This document shows positions 1-11,808 of a stretch of 64,000 bases of DNA, piece after piece. The translations under genes and the position numbers were made by a program. The stretch is from assembly GCF_900963305.1 (NCBI RefSeq), contig NC_042533.1, forward strand, positions 93,008 through 157,007. The letters are read 5' to 3'. Below the pieces are notes generated by a model. The model worked only from the letters and a program-made list of their open reading frames with translations, was not told the DNA's origin and did not search any database. How positions within the stretch are numbered: the stretch's first letter is position 1; every line of letters begins with the position of its first letter. Origin of the DNA: Echeneis naucrates (taxonomy: Eukaryota; Chordata; Actinopteri; Carangiformes; Echeneidae).

Positions 1-2369
1 CTTTCAGTTTTGGGCATCTCGTTGCGCTCGCTGCGGCTGAAAACAGCGGCACGCAGCCTCTCCAACTCCTGGTCCTTTTCATCCATCAGGGCCATGGTCC
101 TCCCCCTCTGTTTATGAAGCTCCGCCTCCATACGCAGTAACTCTTCGCGGTGCAGTGCTTCAGCCCGGTCCACTTCTTGTCTGTGGCTCTGCTGCAGTGT
201 TGCTGCTGCCTGCTGCCACTCCTCCTGCTGATGGCGGTGGTGGGCTTCAACCTCGTCGCTCTGAATGCGCAGGCTGATGTACTTCTCTTTCAGCTCAGAC
301 AGCTGGTCACGGACCTCCTCCAGCTCCTTGGCCTGGCAGCCATCTTTAACATTCTTGTTCTTCAGCACCACCTGTGCCCGCAGTTTGTAGCGCTCAAATT
401 CATCCTTGAGCTGCCGCAGTTCCTGCTGGTAGACCAGAACAGATTTGTCCCCACCCACCTCTGTCTCCACCAGGTCTTCGATCTTCTGGTCTGGATTCTT
501 CTGAGCCGCCAGCAGCAGCAGATTCTTCACCTTCTCCAGCTTCTCCTTCAACGCGCCCACTTCCAGCTGTGACTCGTCCATGACAAGGTCAGAAGTCGAC
601 CTGCCAGAGGCAGCAACAGCCAACGTTTTGTTTTCCATGTCCAACTGCAGGATCCGGTCCCGGAGCCTTTGGGCCGCCTGCTGGTCTCGCTGCCTGGCCC
701 TCTCACAGGAGCCTACAAGGTCCGACAGCTCAGACACTCGCTGTTCCAGACCCGCCACCCGGACTTCGGCTGCCTGGGCCCGGTCCTCCGCCTCGCAAAC
801 CTGCAAAACAGATACACAGATTCTATGCTGAGACCAGGCTCAGTCAGACTGCATTCAGATAGTTCTGGTCTCTTACCTTCTTAGTCTCACTGTAGATCAA
901 CTTCTGGAAGTGAGTTTTCAGCTCTGTCAGCTCCTGCTGCAGCTCATCCACTCTAGGATCTGGTTTCCTCTGGTCCTCCTCAGCAGCCTGCAGCTTCTTC
1001 CTCAGTTCATCTCTCTCCTCCATCACCTGGTTGAGGTGAGCCTCAGACTCTGCCCCCCGGTCCACAGCCTGGGACGTCACCAAAAGGGCGGTGGTGGCAT
1101 CCTGTAGGCGGAGCTCGGCATCCTGCCGCAGGTCTCGCTCCTGCTGCAGGATCCTCTGCAGCTCACGCAACTGCTGGGCATGGTCTCCTTGCTCCTGCTC
1201 ACGCTCATGCTGCTGCATGATGACACGAGCACGACTCTCCGCCAGCTGCTGCTGCAGAGCATGCAGCTCTGTCTCCTGCTGCATCAACATGGTGGCGAGA
1301 CGGTCTTCCAGCTCCTCCACTTCCTGCTTCAGCTGGCGCTTGTCGGCCTGGAAACTTGCCTCCATTCGCGACTTCTCTTGCGTTACCGTTGCCAGGGCGC
1401 TGGTGAGCGTGGTCAGTTGGCCCTTCAACTGCACAAACCGACGCTCTGTTTCAACGTTGGAGAGGGGCGTGGTCTGCTGCTGAGAGTCCACGCCCACACC
1501 GAAGCTCTCAACACCACCCATCTCAAGTTCCACCCTCTCCACTCTCTGCATCTGCAGGATAAAACATGACCAAAATCATCAAAGCCAGGAGGATCCAGAT
1601 GTGGATCACTTGAACCAGACTGCCTGTCCACATAGACTTAGACCACATGACATCATCAGAGCCATGACGTCATGGCTAACCCTAACCCTGATGATGGCAT
1701 AGCAGATTCAGATACACTAACTGTGATCACATGATCAAACGGGATTAAAGTCAGGTTTCATCATGTGACTCAAGAGTCAGTGTGATGACACTAACTCACA
1801 AAGGTTGCGTGGCATGTTTGCATGGAGTGTGCAGTTGTTGAACAGTTTGTGGTTGATTTCAGCCTCCATGTCAATGTGACAGACTGGTCCAACATCTCAT
1901 GTACACACACAGAAAAGATGTGATTTGATTTGATTTGATTTGATTTGATGAGGTCACTGTGACATAATTTCAGCAACTTAATTGAAAACTTCAGTGTCAA
2001 AGGTACCACTGAGCCGAGCTGTTCTCCCTGGTCTTCCTCAGACTGGTCTCCCCTGGTGGTCTCACTGTGCGTGTCCACGGAAGCCACAGTGTCTTCACTG
2101 TCCTCACTGTGCAGAGAGCAGCCATCCTCTGGAGGACCCGGACTGGTGGCGGCCGGGTCCACCTGGTTCAAGTCCACCTCCTGAGTCAAGGTCAGGACCT
2201 TCAGACTGGCCTCAAGAGCCTCCTTCTCCTTCAGAAGACTCTTGTAGGCTCGGACCACATCCTTGAAGCGGGTCTGGTACTGGATCAGGTGCTTTTTCTG
2301 GGACTCAATGGTGTCCAGCATCTCCTTCCTACTGGGACCGCCACCAAAACTCATCCCAAACTTCTCCAT
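1..2369 (-). CDS. gcc1: GRIP and coiled-coil domain protein 1 (GCC88), N-terminal part
   Basis: GCC1 is a peripheral trans-Golgi golgin that tethers endosome-derived vesicles. Three coding exons are visible on the minus strand: about 2369-1996, 1551-877 and 800-1. The last runs off the left edge, so the C-terminal GRIP domain that binds Arl1 is not in the window. The start MEKFGMSFGGGPSRKE and the following KDVVRAYKSLLKEKEALEAS match the N-terminus of vertebrate GCC1. The second exon carries TSALATVTQEKSRMEASF and the third DEFERYKLRAQVVLKNKN and KEKYISLRIQSDE, also family landmarks. Almost all of it is Glu/Gln/Leu/Arg-rich coiled coil. An acidic Ser/Asp stretch follows the first coiled coil. 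The gene is head to head with arf5, the same pairing as human GCC1-ARF5, which supports the call. A 5' UTR intron is plausible, with a donor near 2606 and an acceptor near 2499. Identity is confident; the exon 1 donor is uncertain. Confidence 0.92.
1917..1950. repeat. TTTGA pentanucleotide repeat in gcc1 intron
   Basis: About six near-perfect copies of tgatt/ttgat lie in the intron between the first two gcc1 coding exons. It is a simple microsatellite with no sign of function. Confidence 0.8.
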
Positions 2370-3277
2370 GACTCAGCTGTTCGACTAGACTTTTGGTCTA
2401 CCAGAGATGCATCAGACCGGATCCATTATCAGAACCACATCTGGGTCATTAGCACTGATCGAATCAGCCTTACAAACTTTGAGGAGAATCCCTGCAGGAC
2501 AACAGAAGTTAGAAACACAGGCCTGATTATTGATTATTATTTCTGACTTCACTGGCTGTAATTAGACAACCCTCGACGTCGATGACGTCATGTCACTCCG
2601 GTTCTTACCTGATCAATCGAGTTCAGTCGGCTCTAACCAGCTCAGGTCAAAGGTTATCTCACCAGGAACGAGCTTACGTTAGACGGCAAAGATCTAATTC
2701 ACTTTAAAACTGAGCAGGAAAACAAGGAAGAGACGACGCCAACAACGGCGGCCATGTTGGACTGAACCGGATCTGAAGGGGAGGAGGCGGGAATTCTGTG
2801 ATGGGTTCAAAATATCCGGATTATTGGGACCCATTTCCGTAAATGCGGTTCGCAGAGTTGTCGGTTCATCTCTGAAGATTGTTTATGGCGCTTCGGGCAA
2901 ATTAAATTATTTGTAGCATTAAATCTCGTTTTGTGGCCAAATGTCTTTGTCTACCCCATCTTTGTCGGAAGCTTTTCTTCCTTCACTTTCTTTGTTTTGT
3001 TGACTGACACAGACACCCACACGGTGCTCGGGTGTACCACTTTCTAGTAGGCCATAAACACATCCTCAGTTTAACATGTTAATAAAGTTTTTCAAAACAG
3101 TGACGTCATTTGTTCCGCGTTGGCCTGGACGTGGCACCGACGTGAAGCTGCGCCCACTCCGGTGTACCGTAGCCTGTTCCCGGTCCGTTCCCCGGCTCTG
3201 ACCAGCAGCTGCCTCCGGACTAAGCGGCCGACCCCCCCCCCCCCCCCCCCGCTGCTGAACCGGGACATCGTAGCGAA
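2370..3277. promoter_or_regulatory. Shared gcc1/arf5 divergent promoter region and 5' UTRs
   Basis: This 0.9 kb separates the start codons of two divergently transcribed Golgi-traffic genes and must hold both promoters. The motif CCATGTT inside gcggccatgttgg (2752-2758) fits the YY1 core CCATnTT, common near starts of housekeeping genes. No TATA box is obvious at a sensible position. Just upstream of the arf5 ATG is an uninterrupted run of 19 C (3232-3250), which would fall in the arf5 5' leader. The divergent arrangement is seen directly; the promoter role is inferred. Confidence 0.6.
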
Positions 3278-4997
<1,720 letters not shown>

Positions 4998-5632
4998 ACC
5001 AGCGGACTGATGTCACCCTGTACAAACTGACGAGAGGAGGATCGTTTCACAGGACTCTTTGGTTTTTGTTTTTTTTTTAAATTATAAGCGTGTCTATAGG
5101 ATGAAGTGATGTCATGGACTCTGAACTCGCGTTTGTTTCCCATCATCCTTTTTTTCTGTTCATCCTGCGGATGTTTGTTGGATCTGTTTTTTCTTTTAAG
5201 CTGCATGTTTTAAATGAATCATGTGACAGGAATTGGATCGGGGGCGTCCGGGGAACAGGCCATGGGTTATAGTTTTTAGAGGGCAGTGTAAAAGAAAGTT
5301 GACCATTACCTGTTGAGGTAGGGGGCGGGGTTTACAGCAAATACAATACAAATAAGTGTTGTTGGGTTTTTTTTTTTTTTTGGTTGTTGTTTATTTGTTT
5401 CTTTTTTTTTTTTTTAAGAGTGTTGTGTTTGTCACTAGTGATACTTACATGTGATGGGGGGGCAGGGGGTGGAGTTAACTACAGGAAACAGTTACCTGTG
5501 GTGGGGGCAGGGGCGGGGTTAACTACAGGTGACAGTTACCTGGGGTGGTGACTCATTCCACAGAGCCGAAGTTGAAGGCCTCATCATTCCTTATCAATGT
5601 GAAGAAGAAACAGATGACAATGATGCAATAAA
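4998..5632 (+). other. arf5: arf5 3' UTR with poly(A) signal and G-rich repeats
   Basis: The stop codon is followed by 0.6 kb without coding potential that ends at an AATAAA signal (5627-5632) with a T-rich stretch after it. Inside are T homopolymers (about 5371-5413) and two to three copies of a unit containing ggcggggttaactacagg followed by gacagttacctg (about 5311-5550). Confidence 0.7.
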
Positions 5633-6233
5633 GTTTTTCTTTTCTTCTCATTGGGTTTTGTTGTTTTTATTCCACTAATTCAGAAAATGAATTATTTTAA
5701 ATCAGTTGATTTAAAAAGAAATGTCCCACTGTACTACTCATAATAAACCAGTTTTGATGAGATTTTTATTGTGACTTTTGTTACTGATGCATTAAGATAT
5801 TATCTGACTTTAAAGTTTTCTTCTTCTATATTTGAACATAACATATCTGCTCTCACCTGAGTTCTCAGAGAAAGTAATATTCTTATCTAAGGACTACAAC
5901 TGAAGTTGCCAGGTCTGTCGCCTTCGAGAGAATGAATTTATATGACAGGATGAACGAGTAAATAAGTTAAGTCCTCTTGGAGGACGTATCCTGTTTTCGA
6001 CTTCTGGTGCATTGGGTGTGAATCCAAGACCAGTTCCTAGACCCTTATCGAGCCGGACGACGGAAGACTTCACCGAGTGCATTTCTCTATTTCAAAATAA
6101 AAACACGATCTGCCCTGTGACTTATTTTATTCTGAAACGGCTTGCACCGGAGGTGAGTAGGGAGTGTTCCGGTAGATAACCTACAGGCAGCCGGACTGTC
6201 GGCTCAGTCTCCGTCGGCACCGGACGCTTCATC
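5633..6233. other. arf5-lta4h intergenic gap and lta4h upstream region
   Basis: About 0.6 kb of mostly AT-rich sequence lies between the arf5 poly(A) signal and the lta4h start. It must contain the lta4h promoter. No convincing TATA box, repeat or extra exon was recognised. Confidence 0.4.
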
Positions 6234-8918
6234 ATGTCTTCTGACCCGTGCTCGTTCTCCTCCTTCACCAGGTGCGTCACCAAGCACCTGAATCTGACCC
6301 TGCTCGTGGACTTCGATAGACACGTCATCAAGGCCAAGGTGGAGCTGACGGTGGAGGCTCTGGAGGACCGATTCTCCGCTCTGGTAACGTTACCGCCACC
6401 GGTCCGCCGACTCTCATCTCTGTTGCAGCGTTAGCCTCCAAGCTAACGACCACATCCACTGCATTCATTTAAAATGGGCTGTTTCTCCCACCGTATTTCT
6501 CGTCCCTGAAGGGTCTTTACTTTAAGTTTGGTCTGCAGCAGAACAGAGCCAGAACGGGCAGTCACATGTTAATGTTTCAAGGAAACTATACATTTTTAAC
6601 TTTTAAGTGGAGTTTTCTATCAGACAGACTGAGTTTATCAGGACCGTTAGTCTGGACTTTCATTCTGACTCAGGTGAATTCACCTGAGATCTGTGTGTGA
6701 CAGGTGTGTGCATGTATCAGTTGCTGAAAAACGCTGCAGTTGATCATCTGGTAATATGATAGTGGAGTTTTAAAAGTCCGTTAGATGACGCTTGAACCCC
6801 CCCAAAAAAAACAAACAAAAAAAACAAACACATTTTTAATTTGTACAGATTCCCAATAATATCTTAATGTGGTTTTAAATATGATCATTCCATTGAATTT
6901 AATGTAACAGCAGCTCAAATCAAATAAGTGAGATTAATATGAGAAGTCAGAAGATCTGCAGCCCAATGAAGGAGCAGTTTGTTTTCAGGAAGTTGAATAA
7001 CTTCTCTAAGTGACTTTTACTAGAAACCTCTCTTGTCCTTGAATGATTTTTCTCTGTGTTTGGTCTAATTAATGAGTTCAAATGTGACAGGTGAGTGTTT
7101 ATCTCCCTAACACCATAACCTGATTTATCTGCTGCAGACTTTGGACACCAAAGACCTGAAAGTCATCTCCGTGTCAGCCAATGGCCAGTCGGCACGTTTC
7201 AGTCTGGGCCCCAAACACAGCTTCAAGGGGACGCCGCTGGACATAACGCTGCCCTTTGAACTCTCCAGGTGATCTCACCTGTCTGACATGTTGTGAGTTT
7301 CTTTCCCCCTCAGTAAAAACATGCGATGATGGCGTTGTGTTTGTGCTTTGGACCAATCAGAGGGCAGCATGTGATCGTGGAGGTGACCTATGAGACTTCT
7401 CCATCTGCATCGGCTCTGCAGTGGCTCACACCTGAACAGACTGCTGGGAAGAAACAGCCATACCTGTTCAGTCAGTGCCAGGTGAGCATTCGCTACCTGC
7501 TCTCTGTTGCCACAGAAACCAGTTAAATGAGACTGACCCTGCGATAAAGAAACCTGACGTGTCCAGTGGAGCTGTTGTCATAAAGACAGATGTTGAGTAA
7601 CTGTGGACAGTTTGTCAGTTCAAACTGAAACACTGATGAAACCACAGATTACTTTCTTCACATCCTTCCTCTTCCTAATCGTTTGTTCCTTTCTCGCTTC
7701 TTCTTCCTCTTCTGTCTCTGATGGACCATTTAAACCAATGCTTGTCACATGGGTCATTGTTGCCCTGTGTTTGATTTCACAGGCTCATCACTGCAGGAGC
7801 ATGGTCCCCTGTCAGGACAGTCCATCTATCAAACACAGCTACTATGCTCAGGTAATGTCTGTCCCTCAGTGACCACCTGTCCCTCAGGTGTGTCCCTCAG
7901 TGACCACCTGTCCCTCAGGTGTATCCTTTCTTCTTCAGGTGTCTGTACCTAAGGACCTGGTTGCTGTAATGAGTGCAGTGAGAGACGGCCAGGAAGCGGA
8001 TCCTCAGGACAACAATCGCATCATTTACAGGTTCAGACAACCGGTAAGTATCTGCAGCCTGGAGCCCCTTTTTTACCAACTGACATTTATGCTTTAAAAA
8101 AGAGGCATTCACAATAATTAGAACCAAACCAGACCAACCGAACCTCTGAGATTGAGACCTTGTTAACTTTTAGTCCTGGTTCCTCAGGTGCCCATGCCAT
8201 CGTACCTGATTGCCATCGTGGTTGGGGCTTTGGAGAGCAGGTAGTCTCTCTTTCTGTCTCTGTCTATGATATAATTGTCTCACCTGCGGCATGTAAAACA
8301 TGAATCTGTGTTCTCATTGGTCAACAGGGAGATTGGTCCGAGGTCCAGAGTCTGGTCTGAGAAAGAGTTTGTGGACAAAGCAGCTTTTGAGTTTTCTGAG
8401 GTCAGAGAAGACGACACACACACGCACGCGCACGCACGCACACACGACATGACATCAGGTTCTGGTTCTGTCTCAGACTGAGACCATGTTGAAGACAGCT
8501 GAGGGTCTGGCTGGACCGTATGTGTGGGGTCAGTACGATATCCTGGTTCTTCCTCCATCTTTCCCGTATGGCGGCATGGAGAACCCCTGCCTAACCTTTG
8601 CCACCCCCACACTGCTGGTATGCAAAAACGCACACATTGACACACAACAGCAAAACATCATATTTACAGGCAGCACCTTCATGTGACTGGCTGTTTACTG
8701 ACTGTCTCTTTTTGCAGGCTGGCGATAAATCACTGTCCAATGTGAGTACAACTTGAGTCTGGCTAAATGATTGGCTCCACCAGTCTACAACCTGAATCTG
8801 GTCACATAATCAGCTCACCATCTGGTTGTTCTCTCTGTCAGGTTATCGCACATGAGATCTCCCACAGCTGGACGGGGAACCTCGTGTCCAACAAAACCTG
8901 GGAGCACTTCTGGTACGA

Positions 8919-8951
<33 letters not shown>

Positions 8952-10834
8952 TTTACAACGCACATTTTCAACGCACATTTTCACATGTCTTAGTGTGGGA
9001 TTGTTGCGTTGTTGTTAGTGCTGCATCACTTTTGTGTTGTTACTGTTTTTATTGTTGGTGTTCTTGTTATTTTTGCAGTTGTTGTCATGTTTCTTTGACT
9101 GTGTTCTTGGTATAGTCATTGTTGTCTTTATGATGACGTTTTGTTGTTGTGTGTCCCCAGGCTGAATGAAGGTCACACTGTTTACCTGGAAAGGATGATT
9201 GGCAGGTCTTTGGAAGGGGAAGCCTTCAGACAGTTTAAAGCCATTGGTGGCTGGAAGGACCTGCAGGATTCGGTCAGAACCTGAACCTGCTTGGAAACTG
9301 TTCATTTTCTCACCTGTCCAGCACAGTGTCCTCTTCTGACCTGTTTAACGTGGTGTCCTTTTCTGTTTTTCTTCAGGTGAACACATTTGGCGCCAACAAC
9401 CCTCTGACCAACCTGATCCCTCGTCTGCAGGATGTCAACCCCGATGAAGCCTTCTCCTCCGTCCCCTACGAGAAAGGCTTTGCTCTTCTGTATCACCTGG
9501 AGGAGCTGATGGGGGGCCCAGGTGAGACCCCCACTGCCCTCACGTATCTGTCCCTTTCCCCACCTCTCTGTCTCTGCCCCCACCTGCTGTGATCCAGTTG
9601 CTGGTCTGTGTCCCCCTCAGAGGTCTTCATGGGATTTGTGAAGTCCTACATCCAGATGTTTGCATACAGCAGTGTCACCTCTGAGGACTGGAAGAGCTAC
9701 CTGTTCACCTACTTCAAAGACAAGGTGACCAGCTAATAAGGCTCTGTTTGAGGACTTAAGGAGGTTCTGAGGGTTTTATTATTTGAACAGTGGAAGAATG
9801 TGAACCAGACTAAAGTCTGGATTCTGGTCTTGAGTGTTCACTTGTGGGTCTTCGTTCAGGTTCTTTAGACCCCGTTGTAGTAACAGCCCATGTTCTGTCT
9901 CTGAGGTGGACGTCCTGAACAAGGTGGACTGGAACGCCTGGATGTTCACTCCTGGGATGCCTCCCGTCAAGCCTCAGTAAGTGGACCCTGTTAGATTTTC
10001 ATCAGTTCCATGAGTCCATGATCAGGTGGTTGTTATGTCATCATTGGGTTTCAGGTATGACACCACTTTGGCTGACGCCTGCATCGCTCTGAGCCAGAGA
10101 TGGATCAAGGTAAGACCTGGACCTGAAGTGGACTTTCTCGGGTTTGGAACACTTATGAATTCTGTGTCCCTCTTCAGGCCAAAGACCAGGATCTTAGCAG
10201 CTTCCAAGATCATGACGTGAAGGTGCTGTCATCCCACCAGCTGATCGAGTTCCTGTCCCTCCTGCTTCATGAGGTAAACTACTTCAGCTCACCACAGTCC
10301 ACTTCAGGCCAGCTCAGTCCAGCTCACCTATCTGTTTCCTCAGGACCCTCTTCCTCTGACTCATGTGAAGAAGATGCAGGAGGTCTATGATCTCAACGCC
10401 TTCATGAACTCAGAGATCCGCTTCAGGTCAGAATCTGGAGCTAGTTCCTGGTGGTTGAGTTCACTTTAAACTCTGGTTCGTCCTGATCGGCTGTTCTCTC
10501 CCTGAAGGTGGCTGAGGTTGTGTGTCCGGTGCAGGTGGGAGGAAGCGGTCCCCATGGCACTGAAGATGGCAACCGAACAGGGCAGGATGAAGTTCACTAG
10601 ACCTCTCTTCAGGTACCCAACTTCCCTCACCCAGAACCTAGTCAGTATTCTGAAAAGAAGTTCCACTGAACTAGTGTCTTTTTTTTTTTTTTTAGAGAGG
10701 TCTTTTACTTTGAAAAGTACCAAGAGAAAGCGGTGCAAGTGTTCCTGGCTCACCGAGCGGCAATGCACCCAGTCACTGCTGCGCTGGTCGCAAAAGACCT
10801 GAAGGTGGACGCCAGCCAGACCAGCAGTCTGTAA
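6234..10834 (+). CDS. lta4h: Leukotriene A-4 hydrolase / zinc aminopeptidase (M1 family)
   Basis: LTA4H is a cytosolic bifunctional enzyme. It hydrolyses leukotriene A4 to leukotriene B4 and also trims N-terminal residues from peptides such as Pro-Gly-Pro. Nineteen coding exons join in frame (6234-6383, 7138-7268, 7361-7481, 7783-7851, 7939-8043, 8188-8240, 8328-8400, 8477-8617, 8718-8741, 8842-8912, 9161-9272, 9377-9521, 9621-9724, 9906-9976, 10055-10109, 10178-10273, 10344-10426, 10508-10612, 10696-10834). They give 615 residues; as I recall the human gene also has 19 exons and its protein about 611 residues. The exopeptidase motif GGMEN is at residues 266-270. The zinc site HEISH is at 293-297 with the third ligand Glu316 in [15 protein letters not shown], an intact HEXXH-18-E site. 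The C-terminal helical domain is complete. A poly(A) signal follows at 10915-10920. The gene looks fully functional. Confidence 0.96.
7863..7922. repeat. Two-copy tandem duplication in lta4h intron 4
   Basis: A 31-bp unit containing tcagtgaccacctgtccc is repeated twice just upstream of the exon 5 acceptor at 7939. Each copy carries ctcag trinucleotide contexts that resemble weak acceptors. Confidence 0.75.
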
Positions 10835-10914
10835 ACAGGAAGCAGCCAATCGCAACCCTGTACACATCTCTCAACTTTAGCTGTTTGTCAGAGGAAGAAA
10901 CAATTTTATAAAGA

Positions 10915-10920
10915 AATAAA
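10915..10920 (+). terminator. lta4h: lta4h polyadenylation signal
   Basis: A canonical AATAAA lies 81 bp after the lta4h stop codon, followed by a T-rich stretch. Confidence 0.75.
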
Positions 10921-11808
10921 ATCTGTCTTCATCTCTGTCTTCATCTTTATGTAACTTTATCCTGGGCAGTCCGCTCATACAGAACAAGACAACCTTAAAA
11001 AAAATATATATATATATATATTTATTTTTTTTTTTTTAGCTGTTAAAATCAGCTGGTTTGATAAGCAGGAAGTTTTCATCTGAAAGTTTCCTCCTTGACC
11101 TCTGCAGGGATCAGGTTTGCAATGGTAAAATTAAGTGACAGGACGGGCAAACAATGAAGAATATGGATGACTGAGACTTTGTCGCAGTCACATGACTCAG
11201 CTTCAACGTACGTTAATGGCTATATGACAAACAGGTGATGTTGGCACAACATAATACTAAAAATGAAAAACCAGTTACCCATGGCTTCATGAGCATTTGT
11301 GATTATGTTTTAATCAGGACAGTAAATGGGTGTGGAATGGCGGAATAATGGTTGGCCCTAATGCCCTACTGCAAGAAGGTTGTGGGTCCGATTGCTGTGC
11401 CTGGAGCCTCCCTAACCATGAGCGGGGTTCCTCCCACAGTCCAAAGACCTGCAGGTCTGGGTTGCTTGAATGTTTGCGCATCCATGTATGTCCACTCTGG
11501 AATAGACTGACGACTTTTCCCCCCTGCCTGAGATGCCAGCTGGGACTGGTTGCAGCCTCCTCCACGACCCTGCCAGATAAGCGGTCAATGCAGTTTCTGA
11601 ACTAGACTTGGACACTGTGGCGGACTGTGGTTTGAGGTGCATGAGCCTATATTTTAGATTATTTCAGGAGCTGATGAGACACACCAGGTCCTTGGACCTG
11701 GTTCTGATTTGTTCTGATCAGCCGTTGGCTTTGTGGAACTGGTCTTCATGGTGTTCAGACTGGTTCCTGCCAAGTGGAGTAGCTGCAGATTAGCCCAGAC
11801 TTTCTTAT
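10921..11808. other. Tail-to-tail gap between lta4h and mical3
   Basis: This stretch holds the 3' ends of two convergent genes and the interspersed repeat listed separately. An A/TA/T-rich simple tract is at about 10997-11038. Its tttatt (11021-11026) reads as AATAAA on the minus strand and could end the mical3 transcript. No further gene is seen. Confidence 0.5.
11330..11590 (+). mobile_element. Degenerate fish SINE-like interspersed repeat
   Basis: The stretch contains the landmark string ttcctcccacagtccaaaga followed by cctgcagg, then a part like gccagctgggactggttgcagcctcc and an end like ccagataagcgg. I recognise this order from a very common teleost repeat family that begins with a tRNA-like region with a B box. 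Here the B-box-like part gggtccgattgc is present but diverged. Many differences from the remembered consensus suggest an old copy. The exact family name is not certain. Confidence 0.6.

Noticed and set aside
1091-1569. Plus-strand Ser/Cys- and Leu/Gln-rich open frames opposite gcc1
   Set aside because: They mirror Glu/Gln-rich coiled-coil codons of gcc1 on the other strand and match no family.
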